Positions 18,185 through 26,970 of a stretch of DNA of 37,035 nucleotides are shown here, piece by piece (position 1 is the first letter of the stretch; every line of letters starts with the position of its first letter). The stretch lies in the NCBI RefSeq assembly GCF_000337455.1, contig NZ_AOIU01000013.1, positions 352,214-389,248 on the forward strand, in the 5' to 3' direction. Source of the DNA: Halosimplex carlsbadense 2-9-1. GTDB lineage: Archaea > Halobacteriota > Halobacteria > Halobacteriales > Haloarculaceae. A model generated the notes under the pieces. The model did no database searches, was not told the DNA's origin, and saw only the letters and a list, made by a program, of their open reading frames with translations. The translations under genes and the position numbers were made by a program.

Positions 18185-18889
18185 ATGGCCCACTCGGCTC
18201 ACCGGACCGCACGCACCTGGCCGGCCGGCGCGGGGCTGCTGGCCGCCGCGGTCGCGCTCGAACTCGTCCTCGTCGTCGGCTACTTCCTCGCGACGCCGGG
18301 GACCGTCACCGTCCCGCGCTACGTCCTCTACCCGTTCGTCTGGATCAACGCCGTCCTCGTCGCCGCCTACCGCACGCCGATCCCGTCGGCCCCGCCGCGT
18401 CGGCACCTCCTCGCCGGCGCGCTCGCCGCCGGCTACTTCCTGTTGCTCGCCAACTGGGCCGGTCTGGTGGGGCTGACCGTCGGCGGCCACCACCCCATCC
18501 CCGACGGGATCCTCGGAGTGAGCGTCGGCGCCGGCTCGCCCGGCTGGGGGCGGGTCCGCCTGATCACCCGGGCGTTCTACGTTTCGTTCGTCCCCTACCG
18601 CGTGATCGGCTACCTGGGACTCACCTATCTCGTCTACGCCGCTCTCGTCGACGCCAGCGGCGTCGTCGCCTCCGGAACCCTGGGGTTCGTCTCCTGTCTC
18701 AGCTGTTCGTTCCCCATCTTCGCCTCGGCTCTCACGGGCGTCCTCGGCGGCTGGGTCACGCTGATGTCGACCGCCATCGCCTACTCCGTGGACATCTCGA
18801 CGGTCGCCTTCCTCGCGTCGGTCGCGCTGCTGTACTGGCGACCGGGGTTCCCGTCGCTGGGGAACGGGCGCGACGACACGGCGGAGTGA
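18185..18889 (+). CDS. Six-helix membrane protein with a CxxC motif
   Basis: 234 residues, about six predicted membrane segments (13-36, 45-61, 73-97, 141-160, 163-190, 202-217). The key feature is CLSC (C171, C174), followed by SFP, in the fifth helix region. These are the only cysteines, so they could form a redox pair or bind a metal or heme. A loop with HH (GGHHPIPDG, 101-109) is the only other candidate ligand site. I do not recognise a characterised family. It is cotranscribed with the upstream four-helix protein and lies about 1.3 kb from the oxidase operon, so an assembly or copper/heme handling role is a reasonable but untested guess. Confidence 0.72.
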   Translation: MAHSAHRTARTWPAGAGLLAAAVALELVLVVGYFLATPGTVTVPRYVLYPFVWINAVLVAAYRTPIPSAPPRRHLLAGALAAGYFLLLANWAGLVGLTVGGHHPIPDGILGVSVGAGSPGWGRVRLITRAFYVSFVPYRVIGYLGLTYLVYAALVDASGVVASGTLGFVSCLSCSFPIFASALTGVLGGWVTLMSTAIAYSVDISTVAFLASVALLYWRPGFPSLGNGRDDTAE

Positions 18890-18922
18890 CCGGGCGGGCG
18901 GCCGGCGACAGGCGGCCGCCCC

Positions 18923-20104
18923 TCAGGGTCCGGAGGGAACGCTCGGCGGCTCACAGGTCGACGCACTCGTCTGCCCGTCGACGAGGATGGCCGTCCGGAA
19001 CGAGCAGTCGTAGCCGACCGGCGAGTCGCGCGGCAGGCGGATCTCGCCGCCGGTGGCCGGGTTCTCGAAGACCACCTGAAACTGCGCGTTGACCGCCGTC
19101 GCCTCCGCGCCGGGGCCGGCCTCGGCGCTGACGTGGCTGGTGAACCAGTCGTCGACCCGCTCGTTGTCCATCGTCACGCGGTAGGTGACTTCCTCGGTTT
19201 CGCCCGGTGCGATGACGGCGTCGGGGCCGAGGCTCTCCGCCGAGAGGTCGCCGCTCTCGGCCTCGAACGTGCGCACGTCGTTCATGTCGACGCTGACGCC
19301 GACGCCGTCCGGCGACGACGGGACGGGCACGTCGCCGGGATTGTGAACGAGCATGTGGAAGACCACGGTCGTCTCCGACTCGGAGACCTCGCCCCAGGTG
19401 GCCCAGCCGCGGCGGACCTCGTAGCCGACCGTGACACCGTCGCTGCCGCCCAGCGGGCTCTCGTCGAGGAGGTCGTCGCCGGTCTCGCCGGCACCCACCG
19501 ACCGCGTGTAGGTGCCGGCCGTCTCGTTGACCGCGGCCGACATGGCGTCGACGACCGGCGTCGACTCGTTCAGCATCGTCCGCTGGCGGCGCACGTCGTG
19601 GCTCGCGCCGACGAACGTGTTCACCCGCAGCGTCGCGTTCGCGTCGAGGGTGACCGTCTCGTTGGCACGGACGTAGGCGACCCACCAGTCGGCCAGGCGG
19701 TCGTTGATCAGGTCCGTGCGCAGCTCGGTCGTGCTATTGCCTCTCGGTATCCGGATGTCGGACTTGCTCCCTTCGGCCAGGAGCACGTCGTTGAGGACGA
19801 TGTCGTACTCTGCGCTGACGGACTCGCCCAGCGAGACGCCGACGGGATTGGGCTTGCTCACCCAGACCGTCGTGACTATCTCGGTCCGCTCGTCGGTGAC
19901 CTCGCCCCAGTCGCCAGGGTCTTCGAGCCCGACCGCGGGCACACCGAGGATTCCGAGCAGGTACAGCACGACCAACAGACCGACCAGTCCCCCGAGCGCG
20001 ACACCGACCCGACGGGGCCAGGTGGCGACCAGCGCTGCGAGCCGCGACCCCGAGCCGCCGTCCGCGCTCCCCGCCCCCGGATCCGCCGAGCCAGCCTCTG
20101 ACAT
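18923..20104 (-). CDS. Membrane-anchored protein with two LEA14/WHy-type domains
   Basis: 393 residues. A short disordered N-terminus (1-20) precedes one membrane helix (about 33-57, RRVGVALGGLVGLLVVLYLLGILGV); the rest is probably outside the cell. Two late-embryogenesis-abundant type 2 domains are visible: domain 1 about 65-165 with VWVSKPNPVGVSLGESVSAEYDIVLNDVLLAEG, domain 2 about 225-350 with VVFHMLVHNPGDVPVP and a GETEEVTYRVTMDNERVDDWF edge. The N-P signature of the WHy repeat is present in both. Two cysteines (C367, C384) close the protein and could form a disulfide. The family is linked to desiccation and stress tolerance in other organisms; here function is inferred only from the fold. 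Confidence 0.8.
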   Translation of the reverse strand: MSEAGSADPGAGSADGGSGSRLAALVATWPRRVGVALGGLVGLLVVLYLLGILGVPAVGLEDPGDWGEVTDERTEIVTTVWVSKPNPVGVSLGESVSAEYDIVLNDVLLAEGSKSDIRIPRGNSTTELRTDLINDRLADWWVAYVRANETVTLDANATLRVNTFVGASHDVRRQRTMLNESTPVVDAMSAAVNETAGTYTRSVGAGETGDDLLDESPLGGSDGVTVGYEVRRGWATWGEVSESETTVVFHMLVHNPGDVPVPSSPDGVGVSVDMNDVRTFEAESGDLSAESLGPDAVIAPGETEEVTYRVTMDNERVDDWFTSHVSAEAGPGAEATAVNAQFQVVFENPATGGEIRLPRDSPVGYDCSFRTAILVDGQTSASTCEPPSVPSGP

Positions 20105-20198
20105 GACTGGACGGACAGACTGCGTCGAGCGGATAAACGCTGGCGATCGGAGCCGGGCGGGTTCGGACGGCGGTGCATACGATCGAAAACAGCCCGAC

Positions 20199-20480
20199 CT
20201 ACAGGATCGAGTAGGCCGCGGCAGTCGTCAGCGCGAGCGCGGCGAACAGCCCGCCGAGGAACAGGTAGGTGACCGACCGGGGCTCCCACCGGAGGTGCAT
20301 GTAGTAGGTCGCGACGAACGCCGCCTTGACGAACGACAGGACGAGGATGAGCCCGAACGCCGTCCAGTAGGTCCCGGGGGCGTCGAAGTCGACCATGCCC
20401 GTCCGCTCGACGACCGCCTGCGTCGTCGACAGGGCCATCAGTACGACGAATATTCCGGTGTACAGTTTGAGTCGTGCCAT
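20199..20480 (-). CDS. Cytochrome c oxidase subunit IV-type protein
   Basis: 93 residues with three predicted helices (about 5-23, 37-61, 67-91). The central helix with SFVKAAFVATYYMHLRWEP is the signature of the prokaryotic subunit IV (CoxD/CtaF) of caa3- and aa3-type oxidases. It is the last gene of the coxB-coxAC operon, four bases after the fused subunit I/III stop, in the same order as in other haloarchaeal oxidase operons. It likely stabilises the complex; it carries no cofactor ligands. Confidence 0.88.
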   Translation of the reverse strand: MARLKLYTGIFVVLMALSTTQAVVERTGMVDFDAPGTYWTAFGLILVLSFVKAAFVATYYMHLRWEPRSVTYLFLGGLFAALALTTAAAYSIL

Positions 20481-20484
20481 TGTT

Positions 20485-23067
20485 TTACAGGATGTAGAAC
20501 AGCGGGAACAGGAACAGCCAGACGATGTCGACGAAGTGCCAGTACAGCCCGAAGTACTCGATGCCGGAGTCGTCGTCGAGGTACGCGCCCCGCCAGGCCT
20601 TCGGGATCATGTACAGCAGCATGATCAGGCCGACGATGACGTGGGCGCCGTGCAGTCCCGTCGTGAGGTAGAACGTCGAGGAGGCGACGTTCGTCCCGAC
20701 GTTCCAGCCGTTCGGGAACGCCTCCGTCGAGATGTGAAACAGGTGCTGCCACTCCAGACCCTTGTTGATCAGGAAGCCGACGCCCAGTAGCCACGTCAGC
20801 GAGAGGCTGGCGACGACGCCCCGACTGGAGTTCCTGTGGGCCGCGACCAGCGAGAGGACGACCGCGAAACTGCTCGCCAGCAGCAGGTACGTGTTGACGA
20901 GGCCGGGGAACGTGACGTGGGCCTCGGGGATGAACTCGTGGTGCCAGTGGATCCAGCCGTTGGCGACCCGGAGGAACAGGTACGAGCCGATGAACCCGCC
21001 AAAGAGGACCACGTCGGACGCGAGGAACGTCCACATCCCGAGTTTCATGTTCTCGACGCCGCCGAACGGCCACTGCTCGGCGACCGTGGGCTCGGGCACG
21101 TAGAACGGTTCGTTTGCGAGGCCGACGAACCCGACGGCGCTCAGGACGGCGCCGACCGCGGCCAGCCCGAGGTACGCGCCGCCGCTCTGGATCCCCGAGA
21201 CGCCGAGAAAGGTGAGGAAACCGGCGAAGCAGACGACGAACGGCCAGAAGCTCGCGTGGTCGGCGTGGCGCTCGCCGCCGTGAGCGGTCCCCGTGCCGGC
21301 CGCGGCCGGCGTCGCCGTTCCGGACCCGCCGACCAGGCCGGTCCCGCCGGCGGTCGCGCCCTCAGCGCGGACGCTCCCGCGGTCGGTAGTCGTCCCCCCG
21401 TCGGTCGACGCGGTACCACCGTCCGTCGAGGGTGCGCCGGTCGGCTCGTCGTCGCCGCTCCCGTCGGCGGTCAGTTCGGGCTCGTCGCGGAAGGAGAGCG
21501 TTCCACCGGTGTAGCTCGGTTTCCCGGGGAAGTTCTCCAGCGGCGGCGGCGAGGAGACCGCCCACTCGGCGGTGGTGGAGTACTCCCAGGGGTTGTCGCC
21601 GACCTCCTCGCCGACGGCGATGCTCTTGAACAGGTTGTAGAACATGACGAGGAAGGAGGCGCCGAGGATGAACCCGCCGATCGAGGCGATCTGGTGCCAA
21701 CTGGTGAGGCCGGGCGCGTAGTCGAACACCCGCCGCGGGGTCTCCCAGGCGACGAACAGCGGGAAGTACAGCAGGTTGAAGCCGACGAAGTACGTGACGA
21801 AGTGGACCTTGCCGAGGAACTCGTCGTACATCCGGCCGGTCATCTTCGGGAACCAGTAGTAGATGCCCGCAAAGAGGCCGGTCGCGCCCCCGACCATCAC
21901 GTAGTGAAAGTGCGCGACGACCCAGTAGGTGCCCCGGAACTCGTAGTCGAGTACGACCGCGCCGAGGAAGACGCCGGTGATCCCGCCGATGATGAAGAGG
22001 ATCAGGGCACCGAGCGAGAAGAGGAACGGCGTCGTGAATCGAATGCGGCCCTTGATCATCGTGTAGATCAGCGAGAAGACCATCAGGTCGAAGGGGAGCG
22101 AGATGCCGATGGTCGTGACCATGAACAGGGTCTTGATCTCCAGGTTGATCCCGGTGAGGAACATGTGGTGCATCCAGACGACGAAGCTCTGCAGGGCGAC
22201 GAGCACCATCGCGAGGACGAACCACTTGCGGCCGACGATGCGCTGGCCGGTGAACGTCTGGAAGCACTCGGCCATGATCCCCAGCGCGGGGAAGAAGACG
22301 ATGTACACCTCGGGGTGGCCGAAGAACCAGAACAGGTGGGTCCACAGCAGGGTCCCGCCCTCCGCCGAGAAGTAGGTCACGCCGAAGAGGTGTTCGGCGG
22401 CGAGGATCATCAGCGCCGCCAGCAGCGCCGCGAAGGCGAACAGCATCATCCACACCGTCAGCAGGATCGACATCGAGAATATCGGCAGGTCGCGCATCCG
22501 CAGCCCCTCGGCGCGCATGCGGTACATCGTCGTCAGGAAGTTGACCGAGCCCATCGTCACCGCGGCGATGAACATGATCAGCGCCAGGACGACGGTCGTG
22601 CCGCCGATGTTCGGCATGTAGGTGGGGAGGTTGAGCGGCGCGTACATCGTCCAGCCGCCGTCGAACGTGCCGCCCTGGAAGAACGACGCGACGAACAGCA
22701 GGCCCGAAAAGAGGTACGCCCAGTAGCTCATCGCGTTCAGCCGCGGGAAGGCGAGGTCGTCGGCGCCGATCTGTAGCGGGACGAGATAGTTCGCGAACCC
22801 GAATGCGAAGGGAGAGATGAACCAGAAGACCATCAGCAGGCCGTGGGCGGAGACGGCCTGGTTGTAGGCGCCGGCGCTGAGAATCCCCGCGCCGGGGCTC
22901 CACAGCTGGACGCGCATCAGCATCGCGAGCACGCCCCCGAGGACGAGGAAAAAGAGGGCGGTGATCGTGTACAGGATGCCGATGTCCTTGTGGTTGGTCG
23001 TGACGAACCAGCGCTTGACCGAACTCATCGGCGGGAACTCGTGGCCGCCGGCCTCACTGTGGCTCAC
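20485..23067 (-). CDS. Fused cytochrome c oxidase subunits I and III (CoxA-CoxC)
   Basis: 860 residues. Subunit I spans about 1-505. H75 and H388 are the low-spin heme ligands, H386 is the high-spin heme ligand, H251, H300 and H301 bind CuB, and Y255 in GHPEVY is the cross-linked tyrosine. The Glu in GHPEVY marks an A1-type proton path. A low-complexity linker of about 90 residues (about 525-605, rich in Thr, Gly, Ser, Asp with STDGG repeats) leads to subunit III (about 606-860), which has about seven helices with HGAHVIVGL and YWHFVDIVWLFLFPLFYIL. The terminal oxidase reduces oxygen to water at the cytoplasmic membrane and pumps protons. The start overlaps the coxB stop by four bases, so translation is coupled. 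Confidence 0.95.
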   Translation of the reverse strand: MSHSEAGGHEFPPMSSVKRWFVTTNHKDIGILYTITALFFLVLGGVLAMLMRVQLWSPGAGILSAGAYNQAVSAHGLLMVFWFISPFAFGFANYLVPLQIGADDLAFPRLNAMSYWAYLFSGLLFVASFFQGGTFDGGWTMYAPLNLPTYMPNIGGTTVVLALIMFIAAVTMGSVNFLTTMYRMRAEGLRMRDLPIFSMSILLTVWMMLFAFAALLAALMILAAEHLFGVTYFSAEGGTLLWTHLFWFFGHPEVYIVFFPALGIMAECFQTFTGQRIVGRKWFVLAMVLVALQSFVVWMHHMFLTGINLEIKTLFMVTTIGISLPFDLMVFSLIYTMIKGRIRFTTPFLFSLGALILFIIGGITGVFLGAVVLDYEFRGTYWVVAHFHYVMVGGATGLFAGIYYWFPKMTGRMYDEFLGKVHFVTYFVGFNLLYFPLFVAWETPRRVFDYAPGLTSWHQIASIGGFILGASFLVMFYNLFKSIAVGEEVGDNPWEYSTTAEWAVSSPPPLENFPGKPSYTGGTLSFRDEPELTADGSGDDEPTGAPSTDGGTASTDGGTTTDRGSVRAEGATAGGTGLVGGSGTATPAAAGTGTAHGGERHADHASFWPFVVCFAGFLTFLGVSGIQSGGAYLGLAAVGAVLSAVGFVGLANEPFYVPEPTVAEQWPFGGVENMKLGMWTFLASDVVLFGGFIGSYLFLRVANGWIHWHHEFIPEAHVTFPGLVNTYLLLASSFAVVLSLVAAHRNSSRGVVASLSLTWLLGVGFLINKGLEWQHLFHISTEAFPNGWNVGTNVASSTFYLTTGLHGAHVIVGLIMLLYMIPKAWRGAYLDDDSGIEYFGLYWHFVDIVWLFLFPLFYIL

Positions 23068-23873
23068 GGCACACCTCCCGCGCGAGCGGGGACGAGGGCG
23101 CCCGGCGCCGAAACGGCCGCTTCGGTTCCGTTACCGGCCGTCGAATCGGACGCGCTGGCGTTCGCCGGCTCGGTGGCCGCGTACCACTCCTCGAAGGCCG
23201 ACCCGTTCATCACGACCACGTCGGCGGTCATGCCTGAGTGGCCCTCGCCGCAGATCTCGTAGCAGTTGGCCTGGTAGGTGCCGGGCTCGTCGGCGACGAA
23301 CCACGCGTTCGTGGTCTGGCCGGGGATCGCGTCGGCCTTCGCTCGAAGCTCCGGTATGCCGAAGTTGTGGAACACGTCCTGTGACGTCACCGAGAGGTTT
23401 ATCACCGTGTCTGCGGGGACCCGGAGCGTGCTCGCCTGGGCGCCGTTGGGATAGGTGAACTGCCAGCCGAACCGGAACCCGTCGACCTCTACCGTCATCA
23501 CGTCACCCCCGTTCTGCTGAACTTCCGTCGGCTTGCCCTCGACGTACAACAGCGACGCGTACGTCCAGATCACGAGCGAGAGGACGATGAACGCGCTGAT
23601 GCCGAACGACAGGAACAACTTCTTGCCCTTGCCCCCGCCTTCCGGCAGTTCCCCCACCTCGGGCCTGTCCACGTCGGGCGCGGGGTCCTCGTCCTCGCGG
23701 TAGCGGTACTTGTAGGCGTTGTACAGCGTGTACGAGATGACGACGACCCCGACCAGCGTCCCCAGTCCGAGAAAGGCGACGAAGATGCTGTTGAACACCT
23801 CCGCCGGCGCCCGGATCCCGCTGGTCCCCGCCAGGACGGTGTCGCCGACCACTGCGCCACCAACATCTACCAT
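23064..23873 (-). CDS. coxB: Cytochrome c oxidase subunit II (CoxB)
   Basis: 269 residues. Two membrane helices (about 27-50 and 87-110) are followed by a cupredoxin domain outside the membrane. The complete CuA site is visible: H169 in DVFHNFGI, then C204, E206, C208, H212 and M215 in CYEICGEGHSGM. No heme c motif (CxxCH) is present, so the donor is probably a copper protein such as a halocyanin, which is an inference. The C-terminus is Ala/Ser rich. It is the first gene of the operon; a box lies about 29 bases before the ATG. The frame overlaps the next start by ATGA. Confidence 0.95.
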   Translation of the reverse strand: MVDVGGAVVGDTVLAGTSGIRAPAEVFNSIFVAFLGLGTLVGVVVISYTLYNAYKYRYREDEDPAPDVDRPEVGELPEGGGKGKKLFLSFGISAFIVLSLVIWTYASLLYVEGKPTEVQQNGGDVMTVEVDGFRFGWQFTYPNGAQASTLRVPADTVINLSVTSQDVFHNFGIPELRAKADAIPGQTTNAWFVADEPGTYQANCYEICGEGHSGMTADVVVMNGSAFEEWYAATEPANASASDSTAGNGTEAAVSAPGALVPARAGGVP

Positions 23874-23898
23874 ATTCGATCACCAACGATCCACCCGG

Positions 23899-23907
23899 CC
23901 TTATTGC
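23899..23907 (-). promoter_or_regulatory. Promoter of the cox operon with nearby inverted repeats
   Basis: On the minus strand GCAATAAGG is centred about 29 bases upstream of the coxB start. Within the 135-base divergent region two short inverted repeats occur, GTGTTGACAC at 23915-23924 and GAACTGGTTC at 23944-23953, which could be regulator sites. Confidence 0.45.
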
Positions 23908-24008
23908 TTGTGGCGTGTTGACACTCCGCTTTTTCAGCTGGACGAACTGGTTCGGTCCATGCTATATTCGCCGCCGGGTTTTTGCCCGTCGGGTTGGTAC
24001 GTGATCTC

Positions 24009-24542
24009 ATGGCAGACACACGCGAGCTGGAAGAACAGGGGATCGAGGGGGAGGAGTTCGAGGATCCGACGGTGGTCGACGACGACTTCGACCGACTGTT
24101 CGGGATCGTCGCGGACGGTGTCGTCGGGGCGGCCGGGGGGCTCGTCGGGACGACGCTGATGACGGTCGTCCTGCTCATCGGCGAGAGCTTCGACGTGTTC
24201 ACGCGGGCGTCGTTCGCGACGGTCACCGAGATGGTCGGTCTGGAGGGGCTGTTGCCGCCGGTCACCGCCGGGTACGTCATCTTCGTCCTCGCCGGGATGT
24301 TCCCGTGGCCGTTGCTGTTCGCCTCGCTCAAGGACTACCTGCCCGGCGGTCGGGACCCCGTCCACGGCATCTACTTCGGGACGGCGCTGTGGACCGGGTT
24401 CGTCTTCGCGTTCTACGACGGCTACGCCGGCCTCGCGCTGGTCGGCTATCTCGCCGTCACGCTCGTCGCCCACTGGGTCTACGGGATCGGCCTCGGCGCC
24501 GTCTTCGAGTACCTCTCGACCCGACCCGACACGCTGGTGTAA
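24009..24542 (+). CDS. Four-helix membrane protein divergent from cox operon (DUF6789-like)
   Basis: 177 residues. An acidic N-terminal tail of about 30 residues precedes four predicted helices at about 34-57, 86-106, 117-136 and 139-164. The sequence AGGLVGTTLMTVVLLIGESFDVFTRASFATV looks like the haloarchaeal family labelled DUF6789, whose members are often found beside oxidase genes; this is recalled, not searched. No Cys and few His; function unknown. ATG 24009 is preferred to in-frame ATG 23982 because the TTTTTG box about 27 bases upstream fits it. It is divergent from coxB. Confidence 0.78.
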   Translation: MADTRELEEQGIEGEEFEDPTVVDDDFDRLFGIVADGVVGAAGGLVGTTLMTVVLLIGESFDVFTRASFATVTEMVGLEGLLPPVTAGYVIFVLAGMFPWPLLFASLKDYLPGGRDPVHGIYFGTALWTGFVFAFYDGYAGLALVGYLAVTLVAHWVYGIGLGAVFEYLSTRPDTLV

Positions 24543-24619
24543 GTGCTAACTGACAGGACCGGCGCGGACGCGTCGGCCGCGAAACCGCCGCTTTTGACCC
24601 CCGGGACCGTAGCACCGGC

Positions 24620-24826
24620 ATGGACAGGGATCAGATCCTCGAACTCGTCGCGCACTACCTCGTCATCGTCGTCATCGTCACGATCATCCTCGGCGTCGTC
24701 CGCGCCGCCGTCGGCGAACTCGGGTTCTGGCTGGAACTCGCCGTCGTCGTCGTCATCGTCATGCTGTATCGCCCGGTCGTCAAAGCCATCGGCATGGAGC
24801 CGAGCGCCTGGCAACGCGGCGACTGA
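24620..24826 (+). CDS. Small two-helix membrane protein
   Basis: 68 residues with two predicted membrane segments (about 12-32 and 36-53). The N-terminus MDRDQILELVAHYLVIV is amphipathic and the C-terminus KAIGMEPSAWQRGD is short and polar. Function unknown. It may be cotranscribed with the preceding gene (77-base gap), but a CCGCTTTTGACC box about 27 bases before the ATG suggests its own promoter. Confidence 0.7.
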   Translation: MDRDQILELVAHYLVIVVIVTIILGVVRAAVGELGFWLELAVVVVIVMLYRPVVKAIGMEPSAWQRGD

Positions 24827-24884
24827 ACGAGTCGGGTCGGCACTGACAGCCCTCGACCCGCTGGCGGTCGCTGTCACTCGCGCG

Positions 24885-24975
24885 GACACCAGAACGCCCC
24901 GCACCGCAACAGCACCGTAACCGCCCCACACAGCACAGCACCGTCCCGCACGGCGCCGCAATCGCACCGCAATGC
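24885..24975. repeat. Degenerate short repeats in an intergenic region
   Basis: The gap 24827-25052 contains a C/A-rich stretch made of imperfect copies of words such as CAGCACCG and GCACCGCAA. There is no G-rich strand symmetry and no gene is credible here. It could be simple-sequence drift. Confidence 0.35.
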
Positions 24976-25022
24976 CGACCGCCGCGGCCCCGGCTGGAGA
25001 ACAGATGGGGCGGAAGGCCACG

Positions 25023-25028
25023 CTTAAG
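25023..25028 (+). promoter_or_regulatory. TATA-like box for the gene at 25053
   Basis: CTTAAG is centred about 27 bases before ATG 25053 and supports that start over the in-frame ATG at 24972, which would lie in the low-complexity repeat region. Confidence 0.55.
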
Positions 25029-25052
25029 ACGATTCCAGCCACTTCCCTGTAC

Positions 25053-25631
25053 ATGGATTACCAGCTCGCCATCGAGAACACGCCGGACACGGTACCCGGC
25101 GGGACGGGCATCCTCCTGCTGCATCCGAGTACGGGCGAGACCGACCGCATCGACACGGAGTTTCTCAGCACCGACACCGACGAGATGCTGGTCATCTCGA
25201 CGCGGACCACCGCGCGAGAAGTGCGCCAGAAGCTCGAACACTACGAGGTCGACGAGGACCGCGCGACGATCCTCGACGCGCTGTCGGTCGAACGGGGCTA
25301 CACCCGCCGCCAGTCCGAGAACGTCAAGTACGTCTCCGCGCCGGACGACCTCGACGGCATCGTCGACGAGACGCGCGTGTTCCTCGAATCGACCGAGGGC
25401 AAGCGCCGGGTCAGCCTCGACTCGGTGACGGAGATGGTGTACTACTCCGACGCCGAACGGGCCGCCGAGGCCGTCGACGCCATCCTCGAACTGCTGGCGG
25501 AACACGACGCAGTCGGCCTGTTCCATCTGGCGAAGGGCGTCCACGACGACGACGAACTGGAGGACTTCCGCGCGCGGTTCGACGGCGTCGTCGACCTCTC
25601 CGAGGACGGCTCGGTCGAGGCCGACTTCTGA
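25053..25631 (+). CDS. Haloarchaeal KaiC/RecA-like protein without a Walker A motif
   Basis: 192 residues, soluble and acidic. The strand and helix order of GTGILLLHPSTGETDRIDTEFLSTDTDEMLVISTRTTAREVRQKL resembles the start of RAD55/KaiC-like RecA-fold ATPases. The P-loop GxxxxGKT is not present; PGGTGIL stands in its place without Lys. The middle RRVSLDSVTEMVYYSDAE and the late EHDAVGLFHLAKGVHDDDELEDFRARFDGVVDL are like the second strands and the arm of that fold. I infer a degenerate, non-hydrolysing member, perhaps a regulator. The start codon is chosen from the TATA spacing. Confidence 0.75.
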   Translation: MDYQLAIENTPDTVPGGTGILLLHPSTGETDRIDTEFLSTDTDEMLVISTRTTAREVRQKLEHYEVDEDRATILDALSVERGYTRRQSENVKYVSAPDDLDGIVDETRVFLESTEGKRRVSLDSVTEMVYYSDAERAAEAVDAILELLAEHDAVGLFHLAKGVHDDDELEDFRARFDGVVDLSEDGSVEADF

Positions 25632-25684
25632 GGGGCGGCGCCACTGCGTACCGCTCTGCGCGGTTTCGGACCGTGCTCCGGGCC

Positions 25685-26959
25685 TCAGCCGGTTCCGAAG
25701 CGGTGGAGCGTCCCGTATTCGGTCGCGACGAAGACGGACCCGGCGGCGACGGTCCCGCCGGTCGGCTCCGCGTCGAGGGCCCGCCGCGATCGCTCGGTCC
25801 CGTCGGCGAGCGCGACGGCCGCGAGCGCGTCCGTGTCCTCGTCGGCCACCGGGCCGGCCGCGAACACCGTGTCGCCGGCGCAGGCGAGTACGTTCTGCCC
25901 GCTGACGGGGACACTCCACAGCCGGTCGCCGGACGACGCGCCGAACGCCGTCACTCGCTCGTACGCCCCCGCGACGACCGTGTCTCCGGTGACGGCGAGT
26001 GACTCCGCGCCGACGGGGCCGTCCCGGTCGCGGGTTGTCCACTCGACCTCGCCGTCGTCCGCGTCGAGGGCGCTGACCTCGCTGCCGTCGGTCAGGTAGA
26101 CGGTTCCGCCGCGGACCGCGAGGTCCGCGACCGGCCCGCCCGTCGGATAGACCCATTCCACCGCGCCCGCGTCCGGGTCGAGGGCCAGAACCCACCCGAG
26201 GTTCGTGTAGTCGCTGTTCGACCCCGCCGCGCCGACGTACGCGCGACCGTCGGCCACCGCGACACACCGGACCGCAGTACCCGGGTCCGAGAGCGCGAGT
26301 CGAACGCCGAGTTCGCCCGACTCGGCGTCTACCGCGAGCGCGGTCGGGTCGAACTCGTGGCCGGTGAAGACGGTGTCGCCCGCGATCACCGGGGAAGCCG
26401 ACACCGAGGCGGGGAGCGTCCGGCGCCATCTGCGCTCGCTGTCGGAGAGGCCCACCGCGCTGAGGTGCGAGCCGGTCCCGTCGTTCTCCCAGGGAGCGAA
26501 CCCGGCCCCGTCGTCGATCGCGGGCGTCACGTGGCTGATATCGTCGTGCGTCACGGACCATCGCTCCGTGCCGTCCGCCGGGTCGAACGCGGACAGCGCC
26601 GCGTCGTGGCGGGTGGTCACCACGAGGAGCGTCCCGTCGGCGACGACCGGCGTTGTCGGGCTGTTCTGACCGGTCGATTCCGACCACGTCCGTTCGAGCG
26701 GAACCCGTTCGGGCGCGTTCTCGGCCGGCGCCGCTGCGGTCCCGGCGGGGTCGTAGCCGGCCATCGGCCACGAGCCGGGCGCCGGTCGCTCGTCGGAGTC
26801 GGCGGTCACGTCGGCCGGACCGTCCTCGACGGTCCACTCGATGGATTCCGGCGTCCGCGGCCGGCGCTCGTCGTCGGTGAATCCGAAGTCCGTCACGCAC
26901 CCGCCGACGAGCGCGCTCCCGAAGACGGCGAGCGCGCGGCGTCGTCCGACGTTCTTCAC
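25685..26959 (-). CDS. PQQ-type beta-propeller lipoprotein
   Basis: 424 residues starting with GTG at 26959. The N-terminus GRRRALAVFGSALVGGC gives a Tat-like signal and lipobox with C21. The mature part is built of repeated blades with the motif pattern AFDPADGTERW, ALDPDAGAVEWVY, SALDADDGEVEWTT and AFGASSGDRLWSV, typical of PQQ/quinoprotein-like propellers (pyrrolo-quinoline quinone-like repeats). Such proteins often act as extracellular scaffolds; no PQQ-binding residues can be confirmed. The GTG is supported by a TATA box about 27 bases upstream, and no ATG fits the signal. An ASST-family protein is encoded upstream on the same strand, but the 50-base gap holds a promoter. Confidence 0.86.
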   Translation of the reverse strand: MKNVGRRRALAVFGSALVGGCVTDFGFTDDERRPRTPESIEWTVEDGPADVTADSDERPAPGSWPMAGYDPAGTAAAPAENAPERVPLERTWSESTGQNSPTTPVVADGTLLVVTTRHDAALSAFDPADGTERWSVTHDDISHVTPAIDDGAGFAPWENDGTGSHLSAVGLSDSERRWRRTLPASVSASPVIAGDTVFTGHEFDPTALAVDAESGELGVRLALSDPGTAVRCVAVADGRAYVGAAGSNSDYTNLGWVLALDPDAGAVEWVYPTGGPVADLAVRGGTVYLTDGSEVSALDADDGEVEWTTRDRDGPVGAESLAVTGDTVVAGAYERVTAFGASSGDRLWSVPVSGQNVLACAGDTVFAAGPVADEDTDALAAVALADGTERSRRALDAEPTGGTVAAGSVFVATEYGTLHRFGTG

Positions 26960-26970
26960 GGAAGACACTT

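Noticed and set aside
20836..22776. 646-codon open frame on the plus strand across coxAC
   Set aside because: Antisense to a gene with all heme and copper ligands; the product is a Glu/Arg/Asp-rich shadow.
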